This document shows, one piece after another, positions 23,286-32,109 of a DNA stretch of 64,000 nt; the first letter of the stretch is position 1; each line of letters begins with the position of its first letter. The stretch comes from Parasalinivibrio latis (GTDB lineage: Bacteria > Pseudomonadota > Gammaproteobacteria > Enterobacterales > Vibrionaceae), in contig NZ_CP098812.1 in the NCBI RefSeq assembly GCF_036825535.1, positions 1,922,001 to 1,986,000 on the forward strand. Reading direction: 5' to 3'. Position numbers and translations under genes: made by a program. The notes under the pieces were generated by a model. That model was given only the letters and a program-made list of their open reading frames with translations, ran no database searches and had not been told where the DNA came from.

Positions 23286-26200
23286 TTAGATAGCATCTAT
23301 GGCATTTTTAACCCGCTTATCTGATACCGGGTAAGGCGTCCCCAACTGTTGAGCGAAATAGCTGACGCGAAGTTCTTCCATCATCCAGCGTATCTCTTTA
23401 ACTGCTTCCGGCACTTTTTGGCCTTTCGGCAGTTTGTTCAGCAAAGACTGATAATCCTTGGATACAGATTCAATCTTTATCATGTGCAGGCGATCACGGT
23501 TAGGGTCGATAGGCAATTTCTCCAATCGGCGCTCTATCGCTCGCAGGTAACGAAGAACATCAGGTAGACGCTTCCAGCCGGTTTCGGTTACAAACCCGCG
23601 GAAAATCAGGCTGTCTATCTGTGCTTTGATATCCGACATGGCAAACGCCATGGTGAAATCAATCTTACCCTTCAGACGCTTATTGATGGCGTTGGCTGTC
23701 GTGAGGATCTCCTCAACCTGCTTGGCAATGTCCACTACGGTATCACCCAGGCTGCCACGGACATGCTCTTTCACCGAATCAAAAGATTCCGGTTTCCATG
23801 TCAGGCCACCCTGCTCTTCCATCAATTTATCAATGCCACACGCGATACAATCATCAATCAAATCCAGCACACGTCCATAGGTGTTGAAGTAAAGGCCCAG
23901 CTTGGATTTATTAGGCAGCTTCTCGTGCAGGTATTTGATCGGTGACGGCACATTCAAAAGCACCAACCGTCGCTGGCCTTCCCACATCGCCTGTTGCTGT
24001 TCTTCTTCTGTTTCAAACAATTTGATTGAAACAGAGTCCTTGTTATCTACCAGCGCCGGATAAGCCTTCACCTCATAGCCGCCCCGCTTTTGCTGGTAAC
24101 ATTCCGGCAAAGAGCCAAAACTCCACGTTGTGAGGCCTTCCTGCTCAATGTCATCGTCAGCAACTTTTGACAGCGTCTCTTGTACTTTCTCTTTCAGCGA
24201 CTCTTTGAGCGCAAAAAGGTCTTTGTTTTCTCGCAGCTTACGGTTGCGGTGATCCACTGCCCGGAAGGTGAACTTCAGGTGTTCCGGAATCTGGTCCAGG
24301 TTCCAGTCTTCCCGCTCAAGCGTCACGCCAGACATACGACGCAGCTCTTTTTCAAGCGTATCCAGGAGAGGCGCATCCATCGGCGCTGCGCGCTCAAGGA
24401 ATGCAGATGCATAGTTTGGGGCGGGCACAAAGTGACGGCGTAACGGTTTGGGCAGCGACTTAATCAAAGCGATAACCAACTCTTGTCGCAAGCCCGGTAT
24501 CTGCCAGTCGAAGCCCTCAGGGGATACCTGATTGAGAACAGGCAACGGAAGGTGAACTGTGACACCATCTGAATCTTCACCCGGTTCAAACTGGTAGCTC
24601 AGCTTAAGTTTCAAACTGCCCTGGTACCAGAAGTTCGGGTAATCAAGCTCAGTGATATGACTGGCATCACCACGCATAAGCATCGCTTTTTCAAACGTCA
24701 GCTTATCGGGATCTACTTTGCTTTCTTTTTTCCACCAACTGTCGAAATGACGGCCCGATACCACCTCAAGACCGATCCGCTGATCGTAGAAGCCGTAAAG
24801 TGCTTCATCGTCGATAAGAATATCGCGGCGTCGTGATTTGTGCTCTAGCTCTTCCACCTCTGCCAACAGTTTTCGGTTCGCATGGAAGAACTTATGTTTA
24901 GTTTCCCATTCACCTTCCACCAATGCAGAGCGAATAAAGAGCTCACGGCTTAGCGGTGCATCTATGCTGCCGTAATTGACCTTGCGCTTGCCGACAATCG
25001 CAATGCCATACAGTGTGACTTTCTCGAACGCATAGACCGCCGCCTGTTTCTTCTCCCAGTGCGGTTCACTGTAGCTGCGCTTAATCAGATGACCGGCAAG
25101 AGGTTCAATCCATTCCGGCTCAATTTTAGCGGCAATTCGGCCCCACAATTTCGACGTTTCAACCAGTTCAGCTACCATCACCCACTTCGGTTGCTTTTTG
25201 AAAATGCCGGAGCCGGGGAAAATGTTGAACCTTGCATTACGTGCGCCGTGGTATTCGTTCTTTTCCTGATCTTTCAGGCCGATGTGGGAAAGCAGACCGC
25301 AAAGCAGCGAGGTGTGCACCGCTTCATAGCTTGCAGGCTCCTGGTTCAGCTTAAACCCAAGTTCATGCATCACCTGGCGAATCTGGGAATAGATATCTTG
25401 CCATTCACGGACGCGAAGGTAGTTCAGGTAGTCCTTTTTGCACAACCGGCGGAACTGGTTACCACTGTTTTCTTTTTGCTGTTCAGCGATATAGTCCCAA
25501 AGGTTCACCAATGTCATAAAGTCAGAGGTTTTATCCTGGAACCGGCGGTGTTTCTCATCAGCGGCCTGTTGTTTCTCAACCGGACGCTCACGGGGATTCT
25601 GGATAGCCAGTGCCGAGGCAATAATCATCACTTCGCGCAATGAACCTTGTTTTGGTGCGGCGAGCACCATACGGGCCAAACGCGGATCTACCGGCAAACG
25701 GGCCAGCTGTTGGCCTGTCTGAGTCAGGCGAACTTTGCCCTCTTTCCCTTTCCGGTCAATGGCACCCAGTTCTTCAAGAAGGCGAATACCATCCTGGATA
25801 TGGCGAGAATCCGGCGCTTCCACAAACGGGAATGCCGACATGTCACCAAGGCCAAGAGACGTCATCTGCAGAATAACGGATGCCAGGTTGGTACGCAGAA
25901 TTTCAGGGTCAGTAAATTCCGGACGGGAAAGGAAGTCCTCTTCCGAATAAAGCCGGATACAGATACCTTCCGCCACTCGCCCGCATCGGCCTTTACGCTG
26001 GTTAGCGCTGGCCTGAGAAATACGCTCAATTGGCAGGCGCTGAACTTTGGTCCGGTAGCTGTAACGCGAAATACGAGCCGTACCGGGATCGATAACATAA
26101 CGGATTCCCGGCACAGTCAACGAGGTTTCAGCGACGTTGGTCGCCAGCACAATTCGGCGGCCAATATGTGACTGGAATACCCTATTTTGCTCGCCAGCAG

Positions 26201-27185
26201 ACAAGCGCGCATACAGTGGAAGAACTTCGGTATCTCGAAGTTTCAGCTTGTTCAGCGCATCAGCCGTGTCCCGGATTTCCCGCTCACCGTTCATAAAGAT
26301 CAGGATATCGCCCGGACCTTCATCACACAGCTCTTCAACAGCATCAAAAATCGCCTGGAGCTGGTCTCTCTCACTGTCATCGCTGTCGTCGACAATGGGA
26401 CGGTATCGCGTGTCCACCGGATAGGTGCGGCCGGACACCTCAATGATAGGCGCATTGCCAAAGTGCTTTGAGAAACGTTCCGGGTCAATAGTTGCTGAGG
26501 TAATGATCAGCTTCAAATCCGGGCGACGCGGCAAAAGTTCCTTCAGGTAGCCCAACAGAAAATCAATATTGAGGCTGCGTTCGTGCGCTTCATCGATAAT
26601 GATGGTGTCATACTGGTTAAGGAACCTGTCATTCTGGATTTCCGCCAGCAGGATACCGTCCGTCATCAGCTTGACCTGCGTCGAAGCCGAAACTTGGTCA
26701 GTAAAGCGAACCTTGTAACCGACATGCTGGCCCATTTCTGTTTTCAGCTCTTCGGCAATGCGGTTTGCTACGGTACGGGCTGCCAGACGACGAGGCTGGG
26801 TATGGCCAATAATGCCTTTGGTGCCCAACCCCAGTTCAAGGCAGATTTTTGGCAACTGGGTGGTTTTACCCGAGCCCGTTTCACCCGCAACAATCACTAC
26901 CTGGTTGTTGGCAATGGCGTCTGCGATTTCGTCTTTCTTCTGGCTTACCGGCAGTTGTTCTGGATAATCAATCGCCGGTGTGCCGGCAATACGGGTTTCT
27001 ACCAGCGCTTTTGAGCCGGCAATCCCTTCCGCAATCTCCGCAAAAACATTCTGGCGGGCGCTTTCATTTTTGATCTTTCTGGCACCGTCGATACGTTTCT
27101 TTAAGCGGAACTGATCGCGCATCATGCAGTCTTTTACTGCGGTATAGAGCGCTTTCGCGTCAATAGTTTGGGTCTGCTGTGTCAA
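23286..27185 (-). CDS. hrpA: ATP-dependent RNA helicase HrpA
   Basis: This is a DEAH-box RNA helicase; E. coli HrpA takes part in mRNA processing and rescue of stalled ribosomes. Motifs are intact: GETGSGKTTQLPKI (Walker A), TQPRRLAARTVA (Ia), DEAHERSLNIDFLLGYLKE (II), SATID (III), ATNVAETSLTVPG (V) and QRKGRCGR (VI). The HA2/OB regions and the long HrpA-specific C-terminus follow. A TTG start was chosen so that the protein begins MTQQTQTID and has 1299 aa, matching E. coli HrpA (1300 aa, MTEQQ...). A further in-frame TTG lies 51 bp upstream, and two ATGs lie about 60 bp downstream. It diverges from a TerB-like gene. Confidence 0.95.
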   Translation of the reverse strand: MTQQTQTIDAKALYTAVKDCMMRDQFRLKKRIDGARKIKNESARQNVFAEIAEGIAGSKALVETRIAGTPAIDYPEQLPVSQKKDEIADAIANNQVVIVAGETGSGKTTQLPKICLELGLGTKGIIGHTQPRRLAARTVANRIAEELKTEMGQHVGYKVRFTDQVSASTQVKLMTDGILLAEIQNDRFLNQYDTIIIDEAHERSLNIDFLLGYLKELLPRRPDLKLIITSATIDPERFSKHFGNAPIIEVSGRTYPVDTRYRPIVDDSDDSERDQLQAIFDAVEELCDEGPGDILIFMNGEREIRDTADALNKLKLRDTEVLPLYARLSAGEQNRVFQSHIGRRIVLATNVAETSLTVPGIRYVIDPGTARISRYSYRTKVQRLPIERISQASANQRKGRCGRVAEGICIRLYSEEDFLSRPEFTDPEILRTNLASVILQMTSLGLGDMSAFPFVEAPDSRHIQDGIRLLEELGAIDRKGKEGKVRLTQTGQQLARLPVDPRLARMVLAAPKQGSLREVMIIASALAIQNPRERPVEKQQAADEKHRRFQDKTSDFMTLVNLWDYIAEQQKENSGNQFRRLCKKDYLNYLRVREWQDIYSQIRQVMHELGFKLNQEPASYEAVHTSLLCGLLSHIGLKDQEKNEYHGARNARFNIFPGSGIFKKQPKWVMVAELVETSKLWGRIAAKIEPEWIEPLAGHLIKRSYSEPHWEKKQAAVYAFEKVTLYGIAIVGKRKVNYGSIDAPLSRELFIRSALVEGEWETKHKFFHANRKLLAEVEELEHKSRRRDILIDDEALYGFYDQRIGLEVVSGRHFDSWWKKESKVDPDKLTFEKAMLMRGDASHITELDYPNFWYQGSLKLKLSYQFEPGEDSDGVTVHLPLPVLNQVSPEGFDWQIPGLRQELVIALIKSLPKPLRRHFVPAPNYASAFLERAAPMDAPLLDTLEKELRRMSGVTLEREDWNLDQIPEHLKFTFRAVDHRNRKLRENKDLFALKESLKEKVQETLSKVADDDIEQEGLTTWSFGSLPECYQQKRGGYEVKAYPALVDNKDSVSIKLFETEEEQQQAMWEGQRRLVLLNVPSPIKYLHEKLPNKSKLGLYFNTYGRVLDLIDDCIACGIDKLMEEQGGLTWKPESFDSVKEHVRGSLGDTVVDIAKQVEEILTTANAINKRLKGKIDFTMAFAMSDIKAQIDSLIFRGFVTETGWKRLPDVLRYLRAIERRLEKLPIDPNRDRLHMIKIESVSKDYQSLLNKLPKGQKVPEAVKEIRWMMEELRVSYFAQQLGTPYPVSDKRVKNAIDAI

Positions 27186-27297
27186 CGTCTTTGTCCAAAC
27201 AGGTTGTCTTTTGCAAATTGGCGCAGATATTATCAAAGAAACGTGATGAATGCAGATTGTTCTGATTCATCTCACCTGAGATTGAGAGTACTAAACG

Positions 27298-27744
27298 ATG
27301 TTTTCTAAATTGCGGACAATTTTGCAGGATGTTTTTGAGCTGGAAGGCGGCTCCGCCAGCGATTCCAGTATGGAACTTGCCATTGCCGGGCTGCTTTCAG
27401 AAGTCGCGGCGGCTGACCATGATGTTGACCCCCGCGAGGCTGAAGTCAAAGTCCATATGCTGGAAAAGCTGCTGGAAACGGATGCATCTGAAGCGGAAGT
27501 TTACATGAACAATGCCCGCACCCGAGCGAAAGAATCAGTATCACTTTATGAATATACCGACAAACTTCGCCAGTTGTCCCAAGAACAACGATACAAGCTT
27601 ATCGAAGCCATGTGGCAAGTCGCGTGGGCAGATGGTTCGGTTGATCCACTGGAAGATGCCGTCATCCGAAAAACTGCTGAGCTGTTGTATGTTGACCACG
27701 CCCTGTTCATCAAAGCCAAACTGGCAACACAACCAAAAGACTGA
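27298..27744 (+). CDS. TerB-family protein
   Basis: This is a 148-aa all-helical protein with a TerB (tellurite resistance B-like/DjlA-related) domain: LAIAGLLSEVAAADHDVDPREAE and EAMWQVAWADGSVDPLEDAVIRKTAELL are the two acidic, metal-binding-type helices. It has no signal peptide. The role is unknown; it is a single gene between divergent hrpA and convergent btuD, without other ter genes, so a link to tellurite resistance is not supported. The upstream gap has a 7-bp inverted repeat GATGAAT/ATTCATC (27245-27271). Confidence 0.85.
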   Translation: MFSKLRTILQDVFELEGGSASDSSMELAIAGLLSEVAAADHDVDPREAEVKVHMLEKLLETDASEAEVYMNNARTRAKESVSLYEYTDKLRQLSQEQRYKLIEAMWQVAWADGSVDPLEDAVIRKTAELLYVDHALFIKAKLATQPKD

Positions 27745-27761
27745 CGCCAACCGGTGTTACT

Positions 27762-28517
27762 TTAACGAGCCACTATAAGATGGTGCCCATCCGCCTCGAT
27801 ACGCATCAGGCGGGTGGAATACGCCTCTTCCAGCACTTCTGTAGTCATCACTTCCCTGGGCTTCCCCTTTGCGACCACATGCCCCTGACGAAGGATGACA
27901 ACCGAGTCTGCTTCTGCAAGCGTTCGGTTGAGATCATGGTTCGCAATGATAACGGTCAGCCCTTCCACAGCCATACGGTCAACGAGCTTGTAAAGAAGAC
28001 TTTCCTGACCGATATCCAGAGCAGCTCCCGGTTCATCCAGAAGCAGGACACGCCCGTCAGGGTTCACTGATGGCCAAACCTGAAGGCATGCTGCCGCAAT
28101 ACGGACACGCTGCCACTCCCCGCCGGAAAGGTGTTCAATCGGCCGGTTCAGTTTGTCGTCAATCGACAGGTAAGCGGTTATATCATTGACTGCATTATTG
28201 AGCAGTTCAGGCTCCACTTTTCCTATCGGTGACAGGGCCAGTTGAAGGTACTGAAAAACCGCCATTGAAAACGGAGGCCGGGTTTGCTGCGTGAGCAAAG
28301 ACCGCTGCCTTGCAAGCTCTGAATGGCTCATCGATGTAATCGGAGCGCCATCGTAATGAATAGCACCCTGCCCTTCCAGTAGACCGGATAGCAGCGTGAG
28401 CAGTGTACTTTTACCACTTCCGTTTGCACCAATGAGGTGTAATTTCTCACCGGCAGACACGCTAAAACTGAGAGGGAGAAGCCTTGGAGGCAGAGCTACA
28501 TTACTCGCTTTAATCAT
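27762..28517 (-). CDS. btuD: Vitamin B12 ABC transporter ATP-binding protein BtuD
   Basis: This is the ATPase of the BtuCD cobalamin importer. The 251-aa protein has Walker A LIGANGSGKSTLLTLLSG, signature HLSGGEWQRVRIAAACLQ, Walker B RVLLLDEPGAALD and the switch NHDLNRTLAEA. Its ATG overlaps the stop codon of btuC (ATGA), so the two are translationally coupled. In E. coli btuC-btuD likewise lie next to the pheST-ihfA region. No B12 riboswitch box was seen upstream. Confidence 0.93.
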   Translation of the reverse strand: MIKASNVALPPRLLPLSFSVSAGEKLHLIGANGSGKSTLLTLLSGLLEGQGAIHYDGAPITSMSHSELARQRSLLTQQTRPPFSMAVFQYLQLALSPIGKVEPELLNNAVNDITAYLSIDDKLNRPIEHLSGGEWQRVRIAAACLQVWPSVNPDGRVLLLDEPGAALDIGQESLLYKLVDRMAVEGLTVIIANHDLNRTLAEADSVVILRQGHVVAKGKPREVMTTEVLEEAYSTRLMRIEADGHHLIVAR

Positions 28518-29500
28518 GCTCGCCTCACTAACATCCAGATAAACAGTGGCGCACCGATGGTTGTTGTGACCACCCCAACAGGCAGTTCCGCTTCCGGGAG
28601 AATAACCCGCGCCAGCAGGTCGGAAACCGTCAACAGTGCCGCCCCAGCTACACCGCTCAGGGGCAACAAATAGCGGTTTTCACTGCCCAGCCACATACGA
28701 AGGTAATGGGGAACAATCAAGCCGATAAATCCAATCACACCCGCAAGAGCTACGGACGTCCCGACTAACAGGCTAACCAGTAAAATAAGCTGCCAACGGA
28801 GCCCGGCGGTATCGACACCCAGTTGACGCGCCTGGATATCGCCGAGCATCATAATATCCAGTGATTTGCTGCGGAAGCACAGCAATGCAATAGCTGGGAT
28901 AATGAAAATCGCGAGGGTAAGTTGGTTCCATTGCAAACCGGAAACACTGCCCATCAGCCAATACAACAACTGACGCAGGTTAAGATCGTCACTGAAGTAA
29001 AATGCCCAGGTAACAACCGCACCGGAAAGAATACCCAATGCGACACCGACCAGCAGAATCCTTGATGTCGAAAGCTGGTGTTTTCGCGCCATAGAAACCA
29101 GTATAAACGTAAACAGCAACGCTCCGGCCATAGCTGCCAGAGACATCATCCAGCTTGATGGCACCATCGGTGACAGGAAGATCATGGCAACCAGAGCCAG
29201 GCTCGCACCACCGGAAATGCCAATCACCCCTGGTTCGGCCAACGGGTTTTCGAGCAACACCTGAAGCGTAGCACCGGCAACCGCGAGCGATGCACCGACC
29301 AATACTGCACCAATGGTTCTGGGTATACGCAACTCCGTCAGAATTTGAGTCTCCAACGGCGAGTTGTTGGTAAAGGGCCAGATCCACAGTTCACCCGCCG
29401 CAAGAGAAAGCAAAATTGCGACAGCTAGAATGGCAAGCAACAGGCCAGAGAATTTTAGCCAGCGATCATGCTGGCGCCGGGATAGTGCATGTAATTGCAT
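28514..29500 (-). CDS. btuC: Vitamin B12 ABC transporter permease BtuC
   Basis: This is the FecCD-family permease of the cobalamin importer. The 328-aa protein has about ten membrane helices and conserved blocks: RIPRTIGAVLVGASLAVAGA, NPLAEPGVIGISGGASL, GVALGILSGAVVTWAFYFSDD, LAGVIGFIGLIVPHYLR and ELPVGVVTTTIGAPLFIWML. The ATG was chosen at MQLHALSRR because the homologous region starts shortly after it; an earlier in-frame start 60 bp upstream is possible, and no strong ribosome-binding site is visible. It lies 67 bp downstream of astE. Confidence 0.92.
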   Translation of the reverse strand: MQLHALSRRQHDRWLKFSGLLLAILAVAILLSLAAGELWIWPFTNNSPLETQILTELRIPRTIGAVLVGASLAVAGATLQVLLENPLAEPGVIGISGGASLALVAMIFLSPMVPSSWMMSLAAMAGALLFTFILVSMARKHQLSTSRILLVGVALGILSGAVVTWAFYFSDDLNLRQLLYWLMGSVSGLQWNQLTLAIFIIPAIALLCFRSKSLDIMMLGDIQARQLGVDTAGLRWQLILLVSLLVGTSVALAGVIGFIGLIVPHYLRMWLGSENRYLLPLSGVAGAALLTVSDLLARVILPEAELPVGVVTTTIGAPLFIWMLVRRA

Positions 29501-29567
29501 CAAAGCGTAATATTCAGACTGAATTGGGCGTAACCTTAGCGGCTTCGCCCTGATTTGCAAATGTTTT

Positions 29568-30617
29568 TCAATGAGCTTCTGGCAAGATGCGCTGGACGGT
29601 AATTTTACCTTCCGTCGAAATGCTGACCGGCTTCACCAGTAAACAGGCTCGCTGCCCTATCGCAACATTGGCATTTGGAAAGACGACTGACTCACCGTCC
29701 TCATCAGCAACATATGTCTTCCCATCTTCTTCAGCGAGAAGACTACCCGACGGGAACCTGGTGAAATTTTCTGCTGAACCGGGAAATCCCAGCTTAAAGT
29801 TATCGGACGTTTTATATATTGTCCGACTAACTTGGTAGACAGCCGTCTTACCCTCAATCCAATCAGCAGTTTTCGCGTCACCTTCTGTCATCAGGCTTAT
29901 CAGTGCTTTTTCAAGGAATTCGAATTCCGAAAGATCATTCTGGTAAAGCGGTGCAACCCTACCCATCTCAAGTGTGGCAGCCAGCGCGTCATGGTGCTCT
30001 GCACTGTACCAGCTGAAGGTTCCTGACGGCGCATCCGAAATCATCAGCGCATCCATGGCACTCTGTTGTAAAAAAACCGCCAAAGGGCCATTCTGCTGTG
30101 GCTTTGTTGTATGAGGAAGCACCCCAAACATGTAGTGTTTGGAGCCTCTGATCGCACTGTGAAGGTCCAAGTGCCATTTCTCCCCAGATGTGGAACCAAG
30201 ACAAAAGAACTTTGTAACGGCTTTCTGAAGCCTGTTAGCTATCACTCTTTCAATATTGGCGGTGTCATTCTCCTGCTTGAATAGCCGGTTCATGTTTTCT
30301 GTCAGAAAACGGGTATGGGCATTGATCGCATCGGGGTGTCCAATAACCAGCATGACATTCGCTTCGGGTGTGATATCCCCCTTGAGCATCGCCACAGCCA
30401 ATCTGTCGACTAATTCAATGGGTGCGGTTTCATCGCCATGTATACCTGAAGATATAACCACATTCCGCTTAGCATTTTGGGGTTTAAAAACAAGAATCCC
30501 GACGTCCTGATGGCAAACTTCAACGCCATTACTCAATATCCAGGTACTTTTCTCAAATGGAATCCCTGAGATTGTCACCTTTAAAAACGCTCCATTTTCC
30601 CGTATTTCCGCTGTCAT
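29568..30617 (-). CDS. astE: Succinylglutamate desuccinylase AstE
   Basis: AstE catalyses the last step of the arginine succinyltransferase pathway, hydrolysing N-succinylglutamate to succinate and glutamate. The 349-aa zinc hydrolase shows the metal motif SSGIHGDETAP (His and Glu), NRLFK and WHLDLHSAIRGS (third His), plus the C-terminal domain ending in TVQRILPEAH. No other ast genes flank it here, as is seen in some Vibrionaceae. The second of two adjacent ATGs is preferred because GAGG is then 5 nt away. It diverges from the FKBP gene. Confidence 0.92.
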   Translation of the reverse strand: MTAEIRENGAFLKVTISGIPFEKSTWILSNGVEVCHQDVGILVFKPQNAKRNVVISSGIHGDETAPIELVDRLAVAMLKGDITPEANVMLVIGHPDAINAHTRFLTENMNRLFKQENDTANIERVIANRLQKAVTKFFCLGSTSGEKWHLDLHSAIRGSKHYMFGVLPHTTKPQQNGPLAVFLQQSAMDALMISDAPSGTFSWYSAEHHDALAATLEMGRVAPLYQNDLSEFEFLEKALISLMTEGDAKTADWIEGKTAVYQVSRTIYKTSDNFKLGFPGSAENFTRFPSGSLLAEEDGKTYVADEDGESVVFPNANVAIGQRACLLVKPVSISTEGKITVQRILPEAH

Positions 30618-30710
30618 CATTCCCTCATAAAGCTCGATTTCAGAACACTCTATTACTGATAACCTTCATTTCAGAACAATAACACAGCATTACATTACTG
30701 GTTGGAGAAT

Positions 30711-30755
30711 GCGGGTGATACAAATCACAGGCGGGTGAAAATATTACTCACCCGC
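30711..30755. promoter_or_regulatory. Operator array with CRP-like site, astE/FKBP divergent region
   Basis: Three copies of GCGGGTGA occur: direct at 30711-30718 and 30731-30738 (20 bp apart, two helical turns) and inverted at 30748-30755. Within them, GGTGATACAAATCACA (30714-30729) differs from the CRP core TGTGA-N6-TCACA at one position. A TATAAT box for the FKBP gene follows at 30779-30784. Confidence 0.5.
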
Positions 30756-30821
30756 AACAGCACAACTTCGCCTTCGGGTATAATGCGGCGTAAATCTATC
30801 TACCTCATTAAGGGAACGACA

Positions 30822-31292
30822 TTGAAATTTGTTGCCATTATTCTTTTGATACTTGCTGCCTTTTTTATCTACCAGCGAAACGCGAATAACAAAGCTGCAG
30901 CAGCAAACATCGAAGCTGGGAAAGTTTTTCTTGCTGAAAACCAGAAACACCAAGGTGTAATAACAACAGAGTCTGGTTTGCAATATGAAGTTTTGGCCCC
31001 GGGTACCGGCACAATTCACCCAAAAGCGACAGACCGCGTTTTGGTGCATTATCACGGCACGTTGGTTGACGGCAGCGTTTTTGACAGCTCTGTTGACCGT
31101 GGTGAACCTATTGCATTCGGTTTAAACCAGGTCATTAAGGGGTGGACAGAAGGCCTGCAGACCATGGTAGAAGGTGAGAAAACACGCCTGTTTATTCCTA
31201 GCGAGCTTGCTTATGGCAATCGTGGCGTAGGAAGCATCCCTCCAGGCTCAGTTCTTATCTTTGACGTAGAGTTGCTGAAAATTAATCCTTAA
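30822..31292 (+). CDS. Membrane-anchored FKBP-type peptidyl-prolyl isomerase
   Basis: This FKBP-type prolyl isomerase is probably periplasm-facing. It has an N-terminal membrane segment (LKFVAIILLILAAFFIYQ), a short linker and a complete FKBP domain (about 50-155): TTESGLQYEVLAPGTG, VLVHYHGTLVDGSVFDSS, VIKGWTEGLQTM, IPSELAYGNRG and SVLIFDVELL. A TTG start was chosen: AAGGGA lies 6 nt before it, and the upstream in-frame ATG overlaps a TATAAT promoter box. That gives 156 aa. A strong terminator follows. Confidence 0.9.
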   Translation: MKFVAIILLILAAFFIYQRNANNKAAAANIEAGKVFLAENQKHQGVITTESGLQYEVLAPGTGTIHPKATDRVLVHYHGTLVDGSVFDSSVDRGEPIAFGLNQVIKGWTEGLQTMVEGEKTRLFIPSELAYGNRGVGSIPPGSVLIFDVELLKINP

Positions 31293-31300
31293 AAGCAAAA

Positions 31301-31327
31301 TACCCACAACGCCAAGCGTTGTGGGTA
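31301..31327. terminator. Bidirectional terminator, 12-bp perfect stem
   Basis: TACCCACAACGC and GCGTTGTGGGTA enclose a 3-nt loop between the convergent FKBP and ihfA genes, with an A-rich left flank. Confidence 0.85.
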
Positions 31328-31355
31328 CCAAAATTCAAGAAGTCAAAAGTCAGAT

Positions 31356-31661
31356 TTAGTTCTCAATATCCGTGATATCTGCCTTTTCTACTCTTGCCTT
31401 CAATTTTTGCCCCGGACGGAAAGTTACCACGCGGCGAGCCGTAATTGGGATATCCTCACCTGTTTTCGGATTTCGGCCAGGACGCTGATTTTTATCTCGC
31501 AAATCAAAGTTACCAAATCCGGATAACTTAACCTGTTCACCGTTTTCAAGCGCTTTCCGAACTTCTTCGAAGAATGCCTCAACGGTCTCCTTGGCGTCCC
31601 GCTTACTCATTCCAATTGTTTCTGAAAGATTTTCCGCTAGCGCGGCTTTGGTGAGCGCCAT
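31356..31661 (-). CDS. ihfA: Integration host factor alpha subunit
   Basis: IHF-alpha pairs with IHF-beta to bind and sharply bend DNA in recombination, replication and transcription. The 101-aa protein starts MALTKAALAENLSETIG and contains KLSGFGNFDLRDKNQRPGRNPKTGE with the DNA-intercalating Pro in the beta arm, and ends VTFRPGQKLKARVE. The start was chosen by homology, with GAGGG upstream. In E. coli ihfA follows pheT in one operon; here a terminator and a gap of more than 400 bp lie between them, so it probably has its own promoter. Confidence 0.96.
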   Translation of the reverse strand: MALTKAALAENLSETIGMSKRDAKETVEAFFEEVRKALENGEQVKLSGFGNFDLRDKNQRPGRNPKTGEDIPITARRVVTFRPGQKLKARVEKADITDIEN

Positions 31662-32109
31662 AGGTAATTCCCTCAAGCGTTGTTGAACATAGTTAATAAA
31701 CTGAGTATCTACACATCGATACATAGGGTGGCATCATAATTCGGAACAGGTAACCAAGCAGGTCGACACACTTCCGATACCTCCACTTCCAGAAAGTTTA
31801 AGCCAACTGGCTGATTTACGCCAACTTTTTTCTTTCGATTTCCAATTCTGAGAATTATAAGCCAAACGAATGACTACTAAACAGGACAGAAAACCGGACA
31901 AGGTCAACCACCTGCATATATGCTATCCTATTGTTTTAATTAATAATTATATAGACACCATCTCTAATACTCTGAATTATTGGAAAAAAGTCACATTTTC
32001 GGACACGAAGATGTTGATGGAAACAGACAAAAAAAGCAGCCCGGAGGCTGCTTTAATTTGCTATGTTTATGGGTTGGCGCATTAAAAATTACGCAACCTT
32101 ATAAGCAAG
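31662..32109. other. Gene-free region between pheT and ihfA
   Basis: Apart from the pheT terminator, this 448-bp stretch is AT-rich in its right half and shows no convincing gene. A 71-codon open frame (31870-32085, plus) lacks a ribosome-binding site and overlaps the terminator. The left part should contain the ihfA promoter, but no confident -35/-10 pair was assigned. Confidence 0.6.
32030..32054 (-). terminator. Terminator after pheT
   Basis: AAAGCAGC and GCTGCTTT with a 6-nt loop, followed by a T-run on the minus strand, about 55 bp beyond the pheT stop codon. Confidence 0.82.

Noticed and set aside
27298..27744. Tellurite resistance locus
   Set aside because: Only a lone TerB-domain protein is present; no terC, terD or related genes flank it.
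29500..29567. Cobalamin riboswitch before btuC
   Set aside because: The gap is only 67 bp and has no B12 box.
31870..32085. 71-codon open frame between ihfA and pheT
   Set aside because: It has no ribosome-binding site, runs through the pheT terminator hairpin and has no family resemblance.
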